A stretch of DNA of 45,366 bases, from assembly GCA_025352625.1 (NCBI GenBank), contig JANXSR010000189.1:1-45366 (forward strand), in the 5' to 3' direction. The stretch comes from Ferruginibacter sp. (lineage in GTDB: Bacteria > Bacteroidota > Bacteroidia > Chitinophagales > Chitinophagaceae). The position numbers and the translations under genes were made by a program. The notes under the pieces were generated by a model. The model searched no databases and was not told the DNA's origin. It saw only the letters and a list, made by a program, of their open reading frames with translations. Below, one piece after another: positions 27,010 through 35,207 of this stretch. Position 1 is the first letter of the stretch; each line of letters opens with the position of its first letter.

Positions 27010-28335
27010 TTACTGCTGTTTTACTAATGTGAATACCGTATTTAAGCGGTCCTTTAAAATAAGCGCCCTGCCTCCTTTCACTGCTTCGAAGTAGCTGTCG
27101 TATTTTTCCGTAGCACCTTCAAAACGGTTGGTGAGTGTAATATTCCAGTTGGTAACAGTTGATTTTCCTTTATACACCTGGTTGGAGAATTTCATATTGC
27201 CCACCATTCCAGATGCGCCGGAGTGCTGGCTCTGGTAATTACTGCCAGCCAAAAAAGTAAACTCGTCGGCAGTGGATGTAGTGCTTGTACCGGCAAGGCC
27301 ACCCGTGTTTACATAATAGTAGCTAATGGATGCATAATCCGTGGTGCTCCATTTGCCGATAATATCATTTGCAGCAACAGAAAATTTATTGCGGTATTGC
27401 ATGTTGGCCGTTTTATCCCAGCCCGATTCGTCGCTGTGGTAAGCACCGAATTCGTTTTCGTAATCTGATTTTGTGGTTGATACAAATTCAAGATAGCGGC
27501 CACTGCCATTGCTGTAATGTTTTTTAAACAACACAATATGTACGGTTTTGTCTGTAGCATTTTCTTTGGCATCGGCTTCCATAAAACTGATGGATTGCCA
27601 GCTCTGGATTGTTCGCCATGCAAAATTTTGAACATTGTTGTAGCGTGGTGCTACCAGCGTGTTCCATGCTGCATAATCACTTTCTTTAAATACAGAGTTG
27701 TAGGCATCTGCAATTTTATTTGGATAATGCAGCAATATTTTCATGTTCCCTTTTGTAACTTCTACCCAATCTTGTCTCACGGTACTTGACCAGCCATCTT
27801 CCCAATTAGTGGTAATAAAGGTGAACGCGGTTGCGGAAGAAACGGTGCTGTTACTAGCGGTTACAATTGCCGTTGTTGCCACCGCTGCGGTGTTGCTTTT
27901 TGGCGACACCCTATTTGTATCGGCTTTAATTGTTATTAGTTCTGTTTCACCAAAATAAATTTCATGCGTTTTCTTTTGAGCCTGAAAATGAGCCATCAGT
28001 TTTTTGTTATTTTGCCGTAACCACAAAAAATCTGTCTCACCTTCAATAGAAGACACCTCCCAATTTGCTTTTTGCAATGCCGCTTTTAAAGAGTCCATTG
28101 TAAAGGATACCGGAACATACAGCACTTCAACATTTTTAACGGCTAAGCCTTTTTTTTGGCTCACCATTTCAAGTAAAATTTTAGCTCCGCCTTTAAACAG
28201 CGAGCGCCTATCTTGCTTACTGCCCATTGGTAATTGTATGCCGGTAGACGAGGAGCTATCAATTGGAGCCACCTTATTTTGTGCAGTTCCTTTCATAACA
28301 ACTATCAAACAAAGGGTAATGCAAATTAATTTCAT
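27010..28335 (-). CDS. Secreted protein with DWVEVTKG domain, family A paralogue
   Basis: A 441-residue exported protein (signal peptide MKLICITLCLIVVMKGTAQ) of unknown function. The first ~135 residues form an independent domain (KILLEMVSQKKGLAVKNVEV; THEIYFGETELITI) unlike that of the neighbouring paralogue. After an Ala/Ser/Thr-rich linker (about 140-170) comes the shared C-terminal domain with DGWSSTVRQDWVEVTKG (about 180-196), LLHYP, WNTLVAPRYNN and VKGGRALIL. The combination of different N-terminal modules with one shared C-terminal domain suggests domain shuffling among secreted proteins. The putative promoter at 28423-28474 lies just upstream. Confidence 0.75.
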   Translation of the reverse strand: MKLICITLCLIVVMKGTAQNKVAPIDSSSSTGIQLPMGSKQDRRSLFKGGAKILLEMVSQKKGLAVKNVEVLYVPVSFTMDSLKAALQKANWEVSSIEGETDFLWLRQNNKKLMAHFQAQKKTHEIYFGETELITIKADTNRVSPKSNTAAVATTAIVTASNSTVSSATAFTFITTNWEDGWSSTVRQDWVEVTKGNMKILLHYPNKIADAYNSVFKESDYAAWNTLVAPRYNNVQNFAWRTIQSWQSISFMEADAKENATDKTVHIVLFKKHYSNGSGRYLEFVSTTKSDYENEFGAYHSDESGWDKTANMQYRNKFSVAANDIIGKWSTTDYASISYYYVNTGGLAGTSTTSTADEFTFLAGSNYQSQHSGASGMVGNMKFSNQVYKGKSTVTNWNITLTNRFEGATEKYDSYFEAVKGGRALILKDRLNTVFTLVKQQ

Positions 28336-28422
28336 GTGTTATGTTTTTTTGTAGATAATTAAATGCTGATTTGTGTGGTGCCTGTGTAATGGTGTAACCG
28401 GCAACATACAAAATCATTTTCT

Positions 28423-28474
28423 CAAATATAGTTGCCCGTTCAGCATTTTAGCATCCTGTAAAAAGTGGATTTTT
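28423..28474 (-). promoter_or_regulatory. Shared inverted-repeat promoter element, site 2
   Basis: ATCCTGTAAAAAGTGGAT (from 28453) is followed on the minus strand after exactly 22 bases by TATATTTG (28423-28430), a full match to TAnnTTTG. The right half-site is degenerate (GTGG for CAGG). It lies about 118 bases upstream of the ATG of the 441-residue protein gene and its upstream end touches the stop codon of the preceding gene. Confidence 0.6.
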
Positions 28475-30365
28475 ATTGGGTAGTAATTTTTACATTGCTG
28501 ATGTAAACGTTGATATTGTCGGCATCAGTGGTGGTGTTGGTCCAGTTAATAAAATTAAATTTTGTAGCAGCGGGCAAACCGCAGGTTACACATTTATCGC
28601 CATACCCCATTTTGAAATCAGTTGAAGCCGCTACCTTTTTATCGTTAATTAAAATAGTAACCACACCAGCTTTTACTTTTAACGTTACATGAACACTTGT
28701 TTTTTTATTGGTGAATTCCCGTAAAGGGTACTCGTACGAAATACCTTCCTGGCCGTTTTGCGTATTGGCAGAAGGAGCGCTATTTATTTTTACAGATAAC
28801 TCTCCCCTGTAATTATTATTATCATAATCGGCTTCATTGCCCGAAGCGATTTTAACGGTTATAGTTGTACCGTTTCCACCCGATGTTTCCACGCCATCTG
28901 TTGTAGCATTGCGGGTGTTTAATGACAGTGTTGCAGCGCCACCGGTACGGGAGCTAAAACCGCCGTCAGTTGCCATGTCATATTCCAGCGTAAAATTTTC
29001 AGGTAGTGGCTTTTTTAAAAGAGAAGGGTTTACCGGTGTACCATAACCCAGCTTCAGCCATTTCCCTTCCTGGTTTTTAATTGTGCTTACAGTGGCATGT
29101 TTTCCAAACCGTTTAAAATACCAGTTGGATGGGTCGCCGCCTTCTGTACCCGAAGAAAAATCGTCGAAGAAAAACGCATCCGGGTACCTAGAAGAAGCGC
29201 TGGCTGCAGGCTTGAGTGCTATGGCATTCTTTTTTCTGTAACCATCCAGCCTCGCTTTTAATTGTTCTTCATTCGCAGGTTTGTATGCTACACCTTTTAC
29301 CTTTTCCGGATCAAAGAAATAGTTGTAGATGTAATCATAATTCAAATTCTGGGTAATGGCTGTGTACATTTCATACAACTGGTTACCATTTTCTTTTGTG
29401 TTATATCTAAACCACACCGAGATCCATTGCGGCTGGGCTGTTTTACATTTCTCCATTACATCTGCCGGAACTTTGTATAATGGAAAATATTGTTTTCTGC
29501 TTTTTTCAATATCGCTGATGGCGAAAGGGTCCATATCTCCAAAAAAATCGCTGATAATCGTTGGCTGCATGTTGTGTAAAACTGCAGGTTCGTTCAGGCG
29601 GTCTTTATATTTTTCTTTCCATTTGTGTATGGCATTGCGGTAACGGTCAAATTCTTTTTGCTGATATTGATAAGCATCTTCCCTGCTTTTTGTATCCGAC
29701 CACTGGCTGTTGATCTGTTCTTTTTTATTTTGTAACTCCTTGTCAAGCGAAGCTTCTGATGCATCAAGATATTCGCCCATGGTTACTGCTACAAATGGTA
29801 ATTTATTGTTGGGAGCAAGAAACACACTATGCAGTTCATTGATATGCGTAATGTATTTATAAACGTTTGGATGAATTCTGGGGTCGGCACCTTTGTGCAT
29901 CTCCCAATCAAAATAGCCATCGGGAGGCCAGGTAAAATAATAATTGCCGGAGCCATTCAAAAATTTCACTGCATAACTGGCAGGGATATTATTGGCCGTG
30001 ATGCCGAAGGGTGTATTTTCTTCATCAATGGGTTTAAAATGTCCTTTTTCATCCAGGTACTCTTTTGAAAAAGTTACATTCCATACCATAAAATATACAC
30101 CATACCGCACGCTGAAATTTTGCCGGGTTACAGTACCCAGGCCACCTACGGGCGTGTAAGTTTTTTTCATCCACTCTACAAACAGGTTGGTAATGTCTAT
30201 TCGTTTTTTTTGTACCGGGTCTGTAGTTGGTTTTAAAGAGTTATCGAATTTATTGTTGCTCCACCAGCCAATCACGCTGTCTTGTATGCGCTGTTCAGCC
30301 GTGAGTTGTGCAAAGGCTATTGCACCGATAGAAGTGAACAATAATGTGAATACAATCTTCTTCAT
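28473..30365 (-). CDS. Secreted protein with C-terminal lectin-like domain, family B
   Basis: A 630-residue exported protein (signal peptide MKKIVFTLLFTSIGAIAFAQ). The N-terminal region includes LFVEWMKKTYTPVGGLGTV (61-79) and PFVAVTMGEYLD (190-201), followed by a charged helical, coiled-coil-like stretch (about 203-255). Family motifs CKTAQPQW (307-314) and YDYIYNYFFDPEKVKG (343-358) come next. From FFFDDFSSG (398) onward the protein is beta-rich and resembles a concanavalin A-like lectin/LamG domain that binds glycans. A Cys pair occurs late (KCVTCG). A paralogue with the same layout is at 32140-34005 and a relative lacking the lectin domain is at 30756-32012. The function is unknown. Confidence 0.75.
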   Translation of the reverse strand: MKKIVFTLLFTSIGAIAFAQLTAEQRIQDSVIGWWSNNKFDNSLKPTTDPVQKKRIDITNLFVEWMKKTYTPVGGLGTVTRQNFSVRYGVYFMVWNVTFSKEYLDEKGHFKPIDEENTPFGITANNIPASYAVKFLNGSGNYYFTWPPDGYFDWEMHKGADPRIHPNVYKYITHINELHSVFLAPNNKLPFVAVTMGEYLDASEASLDKELQNKKEQINSQWSDTKSREDAYQYQQKEFDRYRNAIHKWKEKYKDRLNEPAVLHNMQPTIISDFFGDMDPFAISDIEKSRKQYFPLYKVPADVMEKCKTAQPQWISVWFRYNTKENGNQLYEMYTAITQNLNYDYIYNYFFDPEKVKGVAYKPANEEQLKARLDGYRKKNAIALKPAASASSRYPDAFFFDDFSSGTEGGDPSNWYFKRFGKHATVSTIKNQEGKWLKLGYGTPVNPSLLKKPLPENFTLEYDMATDGGFSSRTGGAATLSLNTRNATTDGVETSGGNGTTITVKIASGNEADYDNNNYRGELSVKINSAPSANTQNGQEGISYEYPLREFTNKKTSVHVTLKVKAGVVTILINDKKVAASTDFKMGYGDKCVTCGLPAATKFNFINWTNTTTDADNINVYISNVKITTQ

Positions 30366-30387
30366 AAAAAAGTGTTGGTAAGTTTTA

Positions 30388-30618
30388 TTATATTTTTTTC
30401 CTTCTCAGAATACCTGTTAAACTCCAGGTAAAAAGCTTGGTGATATGGCACGAAACGCCTTTTTTACTGTCAATAATTACATAGGTAAGGTGGTTAGCTT
30501 TTACTTCTTTATTCCACCCTGCTGGTGGGGTATAACTAACCAGGTCGCAGGTTGCGTTTTGTGTGCAGGTAAGTGAAGTGACCATAACTAACCGGGTGCA
30601 AAAAAATATTTTATTCAT
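30388..30618 (-). pseudogene. Truncated copy of family A N-terminal domain
   Basis: A 76-codon frame begins with a signal-like sequence (MNKIFFCTRLVMVTSLTCTQ), then LVSYTPPAGWNKEVKANHLT, clearly related to TTYTPPKGWKKETKNNLVMY in the 467-residue family A protein. It breaks off after about 50 residues of the domain and ends in unrelated basic sequence (TGILRRKKI). It looks like a truncated gene copy, though it could still yield a small secreted peptide. It is 22 bases upstream of the family B gene and follows promoter site 3 closely. Confidence 0.6.
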
Positions 30619-30621
30619 GTG

Positions 30622-30673
30622 CTAAAATAAATGACTTAACTATTTTTTAATGTCCTGTAAAAACAGGATTTTT
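30622..30673 (-). promoter_or_regulatory. Shared inverted-repeat promoter element, site 3
   Basis: The clearest copy: TCCTGTAAAAACAGGA is a perfect inverted repeat (30653-30668) with a flanking A/T tract. On the minus strand it is followed after exactly 22 bases by TATTTTAG (30622-30629), one base off TAnnTTTG. It would drive the truncated gene at 30618 and the family B gene behind it; a start there would lie at or near the first ATG. Confidence 0.6.
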
Positions 30674-30755
30674 TAGGTTGCCGATGAAAGTTGCAACAAT
30701 GTGCACATTTTTTGTAGCCCATTTTAATATGAGTTGTTTTTAAATGCAGCATTAA

Positions 30756-32012
30756 TTACCTGTTTAAAAGAGCTTCCAGGGGCGTTAGTGCACCAGGTTG
30801 CTTAATTAGCTTAGCAACCTTCTGCATATGAGGGTAACTACCCTTTGGCAAGTGCACCAAGATAAGCTGCGGAACATCCGCACTAAGTGATTTATTGAAA
30901 TAAGCTGGATTTAACGATGCCACATAAGTTCTCGTTTCGTCTTCTTTGGCATACGTAAATACGTCAAGTTTATCTACATATTCCCTAATCCCTTTGCCGG
31001 TATAGGAACTATAACCATAGAATCCACTAAAGCTTAGAGATAGCCATTCCTGCGGCTTTTTTAAATATTCCTGCAACACTTCTTTCGCTTCTGTTGTTTC
31101 TTTTTCTATTCGGGCTATATGTTTATCAAATTTTTGTCTTTCAGTTTCCCATGTTTCTATTAACCTTTTACGGTAAGGAGCCATTTGTTCAGGAGAAGAA
31201 GTTTTTGAATTATCAATACGTTTGAGTTGGTCATCTAAATTTGCCTTGTTGGCGGCTTCGGCAGCCGGAGTATATGCCAGCTTTGCAGAAGCCATCTCCC
31301 TGTTTTTATAGTCATCCACGTCTTTGAGCAATTGTTGTAAATATTCTTTGCGGGTTATGGGAAGAAATACAGGTTGATCGCTGTTGCGGATGATAATGAA
31401 ATCGTGTTTGGATTTATAGATGGTGTCATAAACATTTGACATTGCGATCTGCTCGTAATAATCAAATTTTCCTTCAGTTCGATTCTTTTCAAACATCACA
31501 AAAGTATATTTCCCATTGATGGTAAATACACCCACATCCGTGCATAGCGGAGAGAAAAAAACATTATTAAAATACACTGCAGCAAATGAACCACTTTCGC
31601 CTTCTGTAAAGATTTCATTACGGTTCTCATAACAGTAATAAGCATAAAATCGCATTTTAGAAGTGTAACATCCTTTGATGCCTGTCGCCTTAAAAAAGTG
31701 CTCTGTAAATCCAGATGCGTAATCAAAAAAATAATCGTTGGAATAAGCCAGTTTAGCGCCGGTAAAGTTTTTTAATATTCCTTTTATCCAATTTTCTGCA
31801 GTGGTTAATTGAGGTTTAATTTTGGCAATGCTGATGTTAGCTTTTGGATCTTCATAAGAACGGCTATAAACATCCTGAAACCTAACAGATTCGGAAGGTT
31901 TATTTGCAGCCCTTGTATTGCAATCCTGGCTAAAGCAAGCCTGCATTATGAAAAGGTAAAACAGGGTAAGCAATGAATTGCGAAGCAGGGGCAGCATTGT
32001 TGACTTTTTCAT
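30756..32012 (-). CDS. Secreted family B-related protein without lectin domain
   Basis: A 418-residue exported protein with an N-terminal signal (hydrophobic LLTLFYLFIMQACFSQ). Its core matches the family B layout: a beta-rich N-terminal part, then PVFLPITRKEYLQQLLKDVD, the equivalent of PFVAVTMGEYLD in the 630-residue protein, followed by a charged helical stretch (about 235-320) and a beta-rich segment ending ADVPQLILVHLPKG. It stops where the paralogues continue into the lectin-like domain. The N-terminus contains several cysteines (DCNTRA, GCYTSK, YCYENR). No enzymatic motif is seen. A weaker copy of the shared dyad lies about 97 bases upstream of its ATG. Confidence 0.65.
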   Translation of the reverse strand: MKKSTMLPLLRNSLLTLFYLFIMQACFSQDCNTRAANKPSESVRFQDVYSRSYEDPKANISIAKIKPQLTTAENWIKGILKNFTGAKLAYSNDYFFDYASGFTEHFFKATGIKGCYTSKMRFYAYYCYENRNEIFTEGESGSFAAVYFNNVFFSPLCTDVGVFTINGKYTFVMFEKNRTEGKFDYYEQIAMSNVYDTIYKSKHDFIIIRNSDQPVFLPITRKEYLQQLLKDVDDYKNREMASAKLAYTPAAEAANKANLDDQLKRIDNSKTSSPEQMAPYRKRLIETWETERQKFDKHIARIEKETTEAKEVLQEYLKKPQEWLSLSFSGFYGYSSYTGKGIREYVDKLDVFTYAKEDETRTYVASLNPAYFNKSLSADVPQLILVHLPKGSYPHMQKVAKLIKQPGALTPLEALLNR

Positions 32013-32108
32013 ACAATTACATTTATTGTTGTTGCTTTAATATTCTCTTTTGTAACGCCTGTCGTTCCATAATAAGTTATGAGATTTGCGTAATTTAAAA
32101 GGAATGCA

Positions 32109-32130
32109 ATACTGTAAAACAGAGATCTTA
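32109..32130 (-). promoter_or_regulatory. Weak copy of the shared dyad, site 4
   Basis: ACTGTAAAACAGA contains the inner inverted repeat CTGTAAAACAG but lacks the outer bases, and no TAnnTTTG-like octamer sits at the 22-base spacing. It lies 97 bases upstream of the 418-residue protein gene. It may be a decayed copy. Confidence 0.3.
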
Positions 32131-32139
32131 TGCCTCTTG

Positions 32140-34005
32140 TTAATTCTTAATTATCTTGATGTTACTGATATAATATTTATCATTCTTTCCCGAATTATAA
32201 CTGTAAAATGACAGCGCATTGAATAAGTGAGCTGCCGGAATAGCTTTTTCATATTCCGCTATTTTAGTATCATCAATAAACACCTGCAACATTTCTTCTT
32301 TCTTTTTAATAGTTACAGTAATGCGGTTATTTTTTTTGTTGTTGGAAAAGCCTGGAGCAACAAAGCTATTAGCGCCGTTTGAATAACCCGGCGGCGACGG
32401 GAATTTTGTTTCCAGCGACACATCTCCATCTCTTCCATCATAGCCGGGGCGAAGTCCCAAATCCAGCCATGATTCTGCATTACCAGCGGTAGTCTCTTTG
32501 GCCAGTTTGAAATGTAATTGTTTGGCACCCCAGGTAAAATTTTGAGCAACTACTACATCGTAACTCAACGTAAAATTTTGTGGTAATGGGGTTTTAATCT
32601 GACTGGGTGTTAATGTATAATCTGCCACTACAGCCCAGTTACCTTCTAAACCATCCAGATTGTTAATAATACTGCGGCTGCCAGCAGCACCTATCTTACT
32701 TTTCCAGTCAATAGGTATTTTACCAACAACTGATGTAGAAAAATCGTCAAAGAAAAAGACGTTTTTATCTGTATTGTTTTTCTTAAATGCTTCTGATGCC
32801 TCAGTAACTACTACTGCTTCTTTGTAGGTAGGAGAACGACGTGGTTGATAGGGTTGGCCTTTTACTTTCTCAGGATCAAAGAAAAAATTATAGACATAAT
32901 CAAAATTAAAATTGTTGAGGACGGATTCGTGTAAGTGGATATTATACGGTTGGTTAGGCATACTCATTGTCCACTTGATTACAAGCCACTGGGGCTGGTC
33001 TGTTTTGCAAAGTTCTTTAGCGGGCTTTGACACTTTCAAAATAGGAAAGGTGGTGTGAATACCTTCCTTTCCATAAATATCTTTATTGTCGAAAAAATCA
33101 TTGTAATCTTCGGTTGCATTTATAAAGCTCCAAATGTCAATCTGTGTTGAGCGTTCCAATTCAGCAATATCATTCCATTTGCTTTTATATTTTTCTTTAA
33201 GGCGGGCAAGATTTTTTTGAGCCTTTGCTAAATTTTCCGCTGATACAGCTGTTACTTTTTGCCAGGCCGGTAATTGCTTTTCGGCTTGCGTAAAAAACTC
33301 GCCAATCGTTATTTTTTCAAAAGGCAGTTCTTTGTCTTTAGTTATTATAACAACATAGCCATCATGTGGTATGTAAAAATGTTTATACGCTGATAGATTT
33401 TTGTTATTAGAAAATCCCATTAAATCACTTGCAGGTTTGTCATCAGTATTATATCCTTTTGAGTTGCCGGAAAAATCAAGTAGCATAAAATAATATGCTT
33501 CTGTACTTGAAATAAAAGGTACCGGCTTGCTGATTGATTCCAGTCCATTGGCTTCAATACGCCAAATATCTGACAGGTTATTTTGTGGTACATATTTCCC
33601 CTGTGCATCTTTTTTTAAAAACATATAGATTTTTGATAATGCACCATACAAATGAGGCAGCGCACTCAGGTTCATATTTATTGCATTGCCCAATTGGCTG
33701 TTTGTGCCGCTGAATTCAGGTATGTAATTTTGATAATAGCCAGCATCACCAAGGCAGCCTTTGGGTAGATAAGATTGTTGCATCCATTCCACAAACTTCT
33801 GGCTATAGCCTATTTGTTTGGCACTGTAAATTCTATTGCCAAGTTGTTTTCCTTTTGGCGCTTCGGTATGTTTGCGAATAGTCATCCAGCCGATATCAAT
33901 GTCAGCAATGCTCTCAAGTTTGAAGCCAATGCGGTCAACGTACACAGGCTGTGCCTGCGCTGATAAACCAGCTGCTATAATCGCCAGGAGTAGTGCTTTT
34001 CTCAT
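32140..34005 (-). CDS. Secreted protein with C-terminal lectin-like domain, family B paralogue
   Basis: A 621-residue exported protein (signal peptide MRKALLLAIIAAGLSAQAQ), paralogous to the 630-residue gene at 28473-30365. Matching blocks in the same order are KFVEWMQQSYLPKGCLGDA, PFEKITIGEFFTQAEKQL with a following helical stretch, CKTDQPQWLVIKW, FDYVYNFFFDPEKVKG, and FFFDDFSTSVVG at the start of the lectin-like domain. Identity is moderate, so the duplication is not recent. The upstream region (34006-34185) shows only a partial likeness to the shared promoter dyad. Function unknown; glycan or surface binding is plausible from the C-terminal domain. Confidence 0.75.
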   Translation of the reverse strand: MRKALLLAIIAAGLSAQAQPVYVDRIGFKLESIADIDIGWMTIRKHTEAPKGKQLGNRIYSAKQIGYSQKFVEWMQQSYLPKGCLGDAGYYQNYIPEFSGTNSQLGNAINMNLSALPHLYGALSKIYMFLKKDAQGKYVPQNNLSDIWRIEANGLESISKPVPFISSTEAYYFMLLDFSGNSKGYNTDDKPASDLMGFSNNKNLSAYKHFYIPHDGYVVIITKDKELPFEKITIGEFFTQAEKQLPAWQKVTAVSAENLAKAQKNLARLKEKYKSKWNDIAELERSTQIDIWSFINATEDYNDFFDNKDIYGKEGIHTTFPILKVSKPAKELCKTDQPQWLVIKWTMSMPNQPYNIHLHESVLNNFNFDYVYNFFFDPEKVKGQPYQPRRSPTYKEAVVVTEASEAFKKNNTDKNVFFFDDFSTSVVGKIPIDWKSKIGAAGSRSIINNLDGLEGNWAVVADYTLTPSQIKTPLPQNFTLSYDVVVAQNFTWGAKQLHFKLAKETTAGNAESWLDLGLRPGYDGRDGDVSLETKFPSPPGYSNGANSFVAPGFSNNKKNNRITVTIKKKEEMLQVFIDDTKIAEYEKAIPAAHLFNALSFYSYNSGKNDKYYISNIKIIKN

Positions 34006-34185
34006 TTTAATTTTATTATTGTTAGTACTTTATTCCACAAACGGCATGAAGAAAGACTGGCCGAAAACAACATTTGTAAAAAGACATTTAACCCAACTAA
34101 AAAAAAGAAACGATCAATTTTTTTTACTTACTCCATCGTCATAAATTCTTATTGAAAATGTATTACGCTATAATCGTTTTAATCA

Positions 34186-35193
34186 TCAATATTTAATTAC
34201 ACTTTTGGTTTTATCTTTTATTTTATTAAAGAACGATTTCTTCTCTTTTGTTTTCGGGGTTGTAACGCTATCGGCCTGGCTGGCGGTCGCAGGATTGTTA
34301 ACCACCCCGGGCTGGCTTTGATTGTCGTTACTTGTTGACGGCGCTGCATTGTTATTTGACGGCGTTGTATTGTTGGCTGCTGGTGCGGCGCTGTTATCGT
34401 CCATTTTTATTTTATTCTTCGGGATGATCTCTCCTTTAAGCCATTCTTTTACAAAGACCGTTACCACATCATTTACTTCTTTACCAGCACGATAAATCGC
34501 TTTCCACTTTAAGTTTTTCTTTTCATAAACAGGGTTAACAAATTTTGCCCTGTCACCAGTAGTGGTAAGCTTTGCAGTAAAATCAACCGTGGCAACTAAC
34601 TGCAGGTATTCCTGTAATTTTTTCTTTACCAATATTGTCGGGTCGGAGGGATAGGCTTTTTCCCAAAGCTCCTTATCCGGAAAAGGCTTTTTTGCAGTCT
34701 CCAGCATGGCATCCAAACTTTTTTGATCAGCATCCAGTAGTAACTGTTGCTCTGCTACGTACTTGGTATCTGTTTTATAATTCTTTATATTTTTACCATA
34801 CACAATGATATTTCCCCTGAGCGTGGCTATCGTTTTCCCATCTGCCATCAATGGTAAAGCTTCTTCCCTGCGTTTATTATAATCAGCAATAAACGCTTCA
34901 CTGCTTACATATTTTTTTACATAGTCGCACAGCTCTTTAGCGACGCCGGTTTTATCTCCCGAAATAATCGACGGCAGCATTTTTACATAAGGTATTTTAA
35001 AAGATTCATCTTCGGATTCATCGCTGTTACTGACTGGCCCGGTTGAAAAACTGCCGACAAAATTGTTAAGGATAAACCATTGAGCAGACTTTTGTTCCAT
35101 GCCGAGCCGTTCAATAATTTCGTTTGTAATTTTAAAGGCGCTCATTACAAAAAGCAAGGTAATGATTGCAATAAAAACTTTTTTATTTTTCAT
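34186..35193 (-). CDS. Exported protein with low-complexity linker, unknown function
   Basis: A 335-residue protein with an N-terminal hydrophobic segment (VFIAIITLLFVMSAFKI) that may be a signal peptide or a membrane anchor. The middle (about 60-250) is largely helical and charged. A disordered Asn/Pro/Ser/Ala-rich linker (about 258-308; e.g. AANNTTPSNNNAAPSTSN) leads to a lysine-rich amphipathic tail (KKSFFNKIKDKTKSVIKY). I recognise no family. It starts 14 bases after the stop of the large TPR gene upstream, so both are almost certainly in one transcript. Confidence 0.65.
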   Translation of the reverse strand: MKNKKVFIAIITLLFVMSAFKITNEIIERLGMEQKSAQWFILNNFVGSFSTGPVSNSDESEDESFKIPYVKMLPSIISGDKTGVAKELCDYVKKYVSSEAFIADYNKRREEALPLMADGKTIATLRGNIIVYGKNIKNYKTDTKYVAEQQLLLDADQKSLDAMLETAKKPFPDKELWEKAYPSDPTILVKKKLQEYLQLVATVDFTAKLTTTGDRAKFVNPVYEKKNLKWKAIYRAGKEVNDVVTVFVKEWLKGEIIPKNKIKMDDNSAAPAANNTTPSNNNAAPSTSNDNQSQPGVVNNPATASQADSVTTPKTKEKKSFFNKIKDKTKSVIKY

Positions 35194-35207
35194 TGTTTAA
35201 GATTTTA

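Noticed and set aside
30653-30674. TCCTGT hairpin followed by a T-tract read as a plus-strand intrinsic terminator
   Set aside because: No plus-strand gene precedes these copies; they sit upstream of minus-strand starts at a fixed distance from a promoter-like octamer, which fits a regulatory dyad better.
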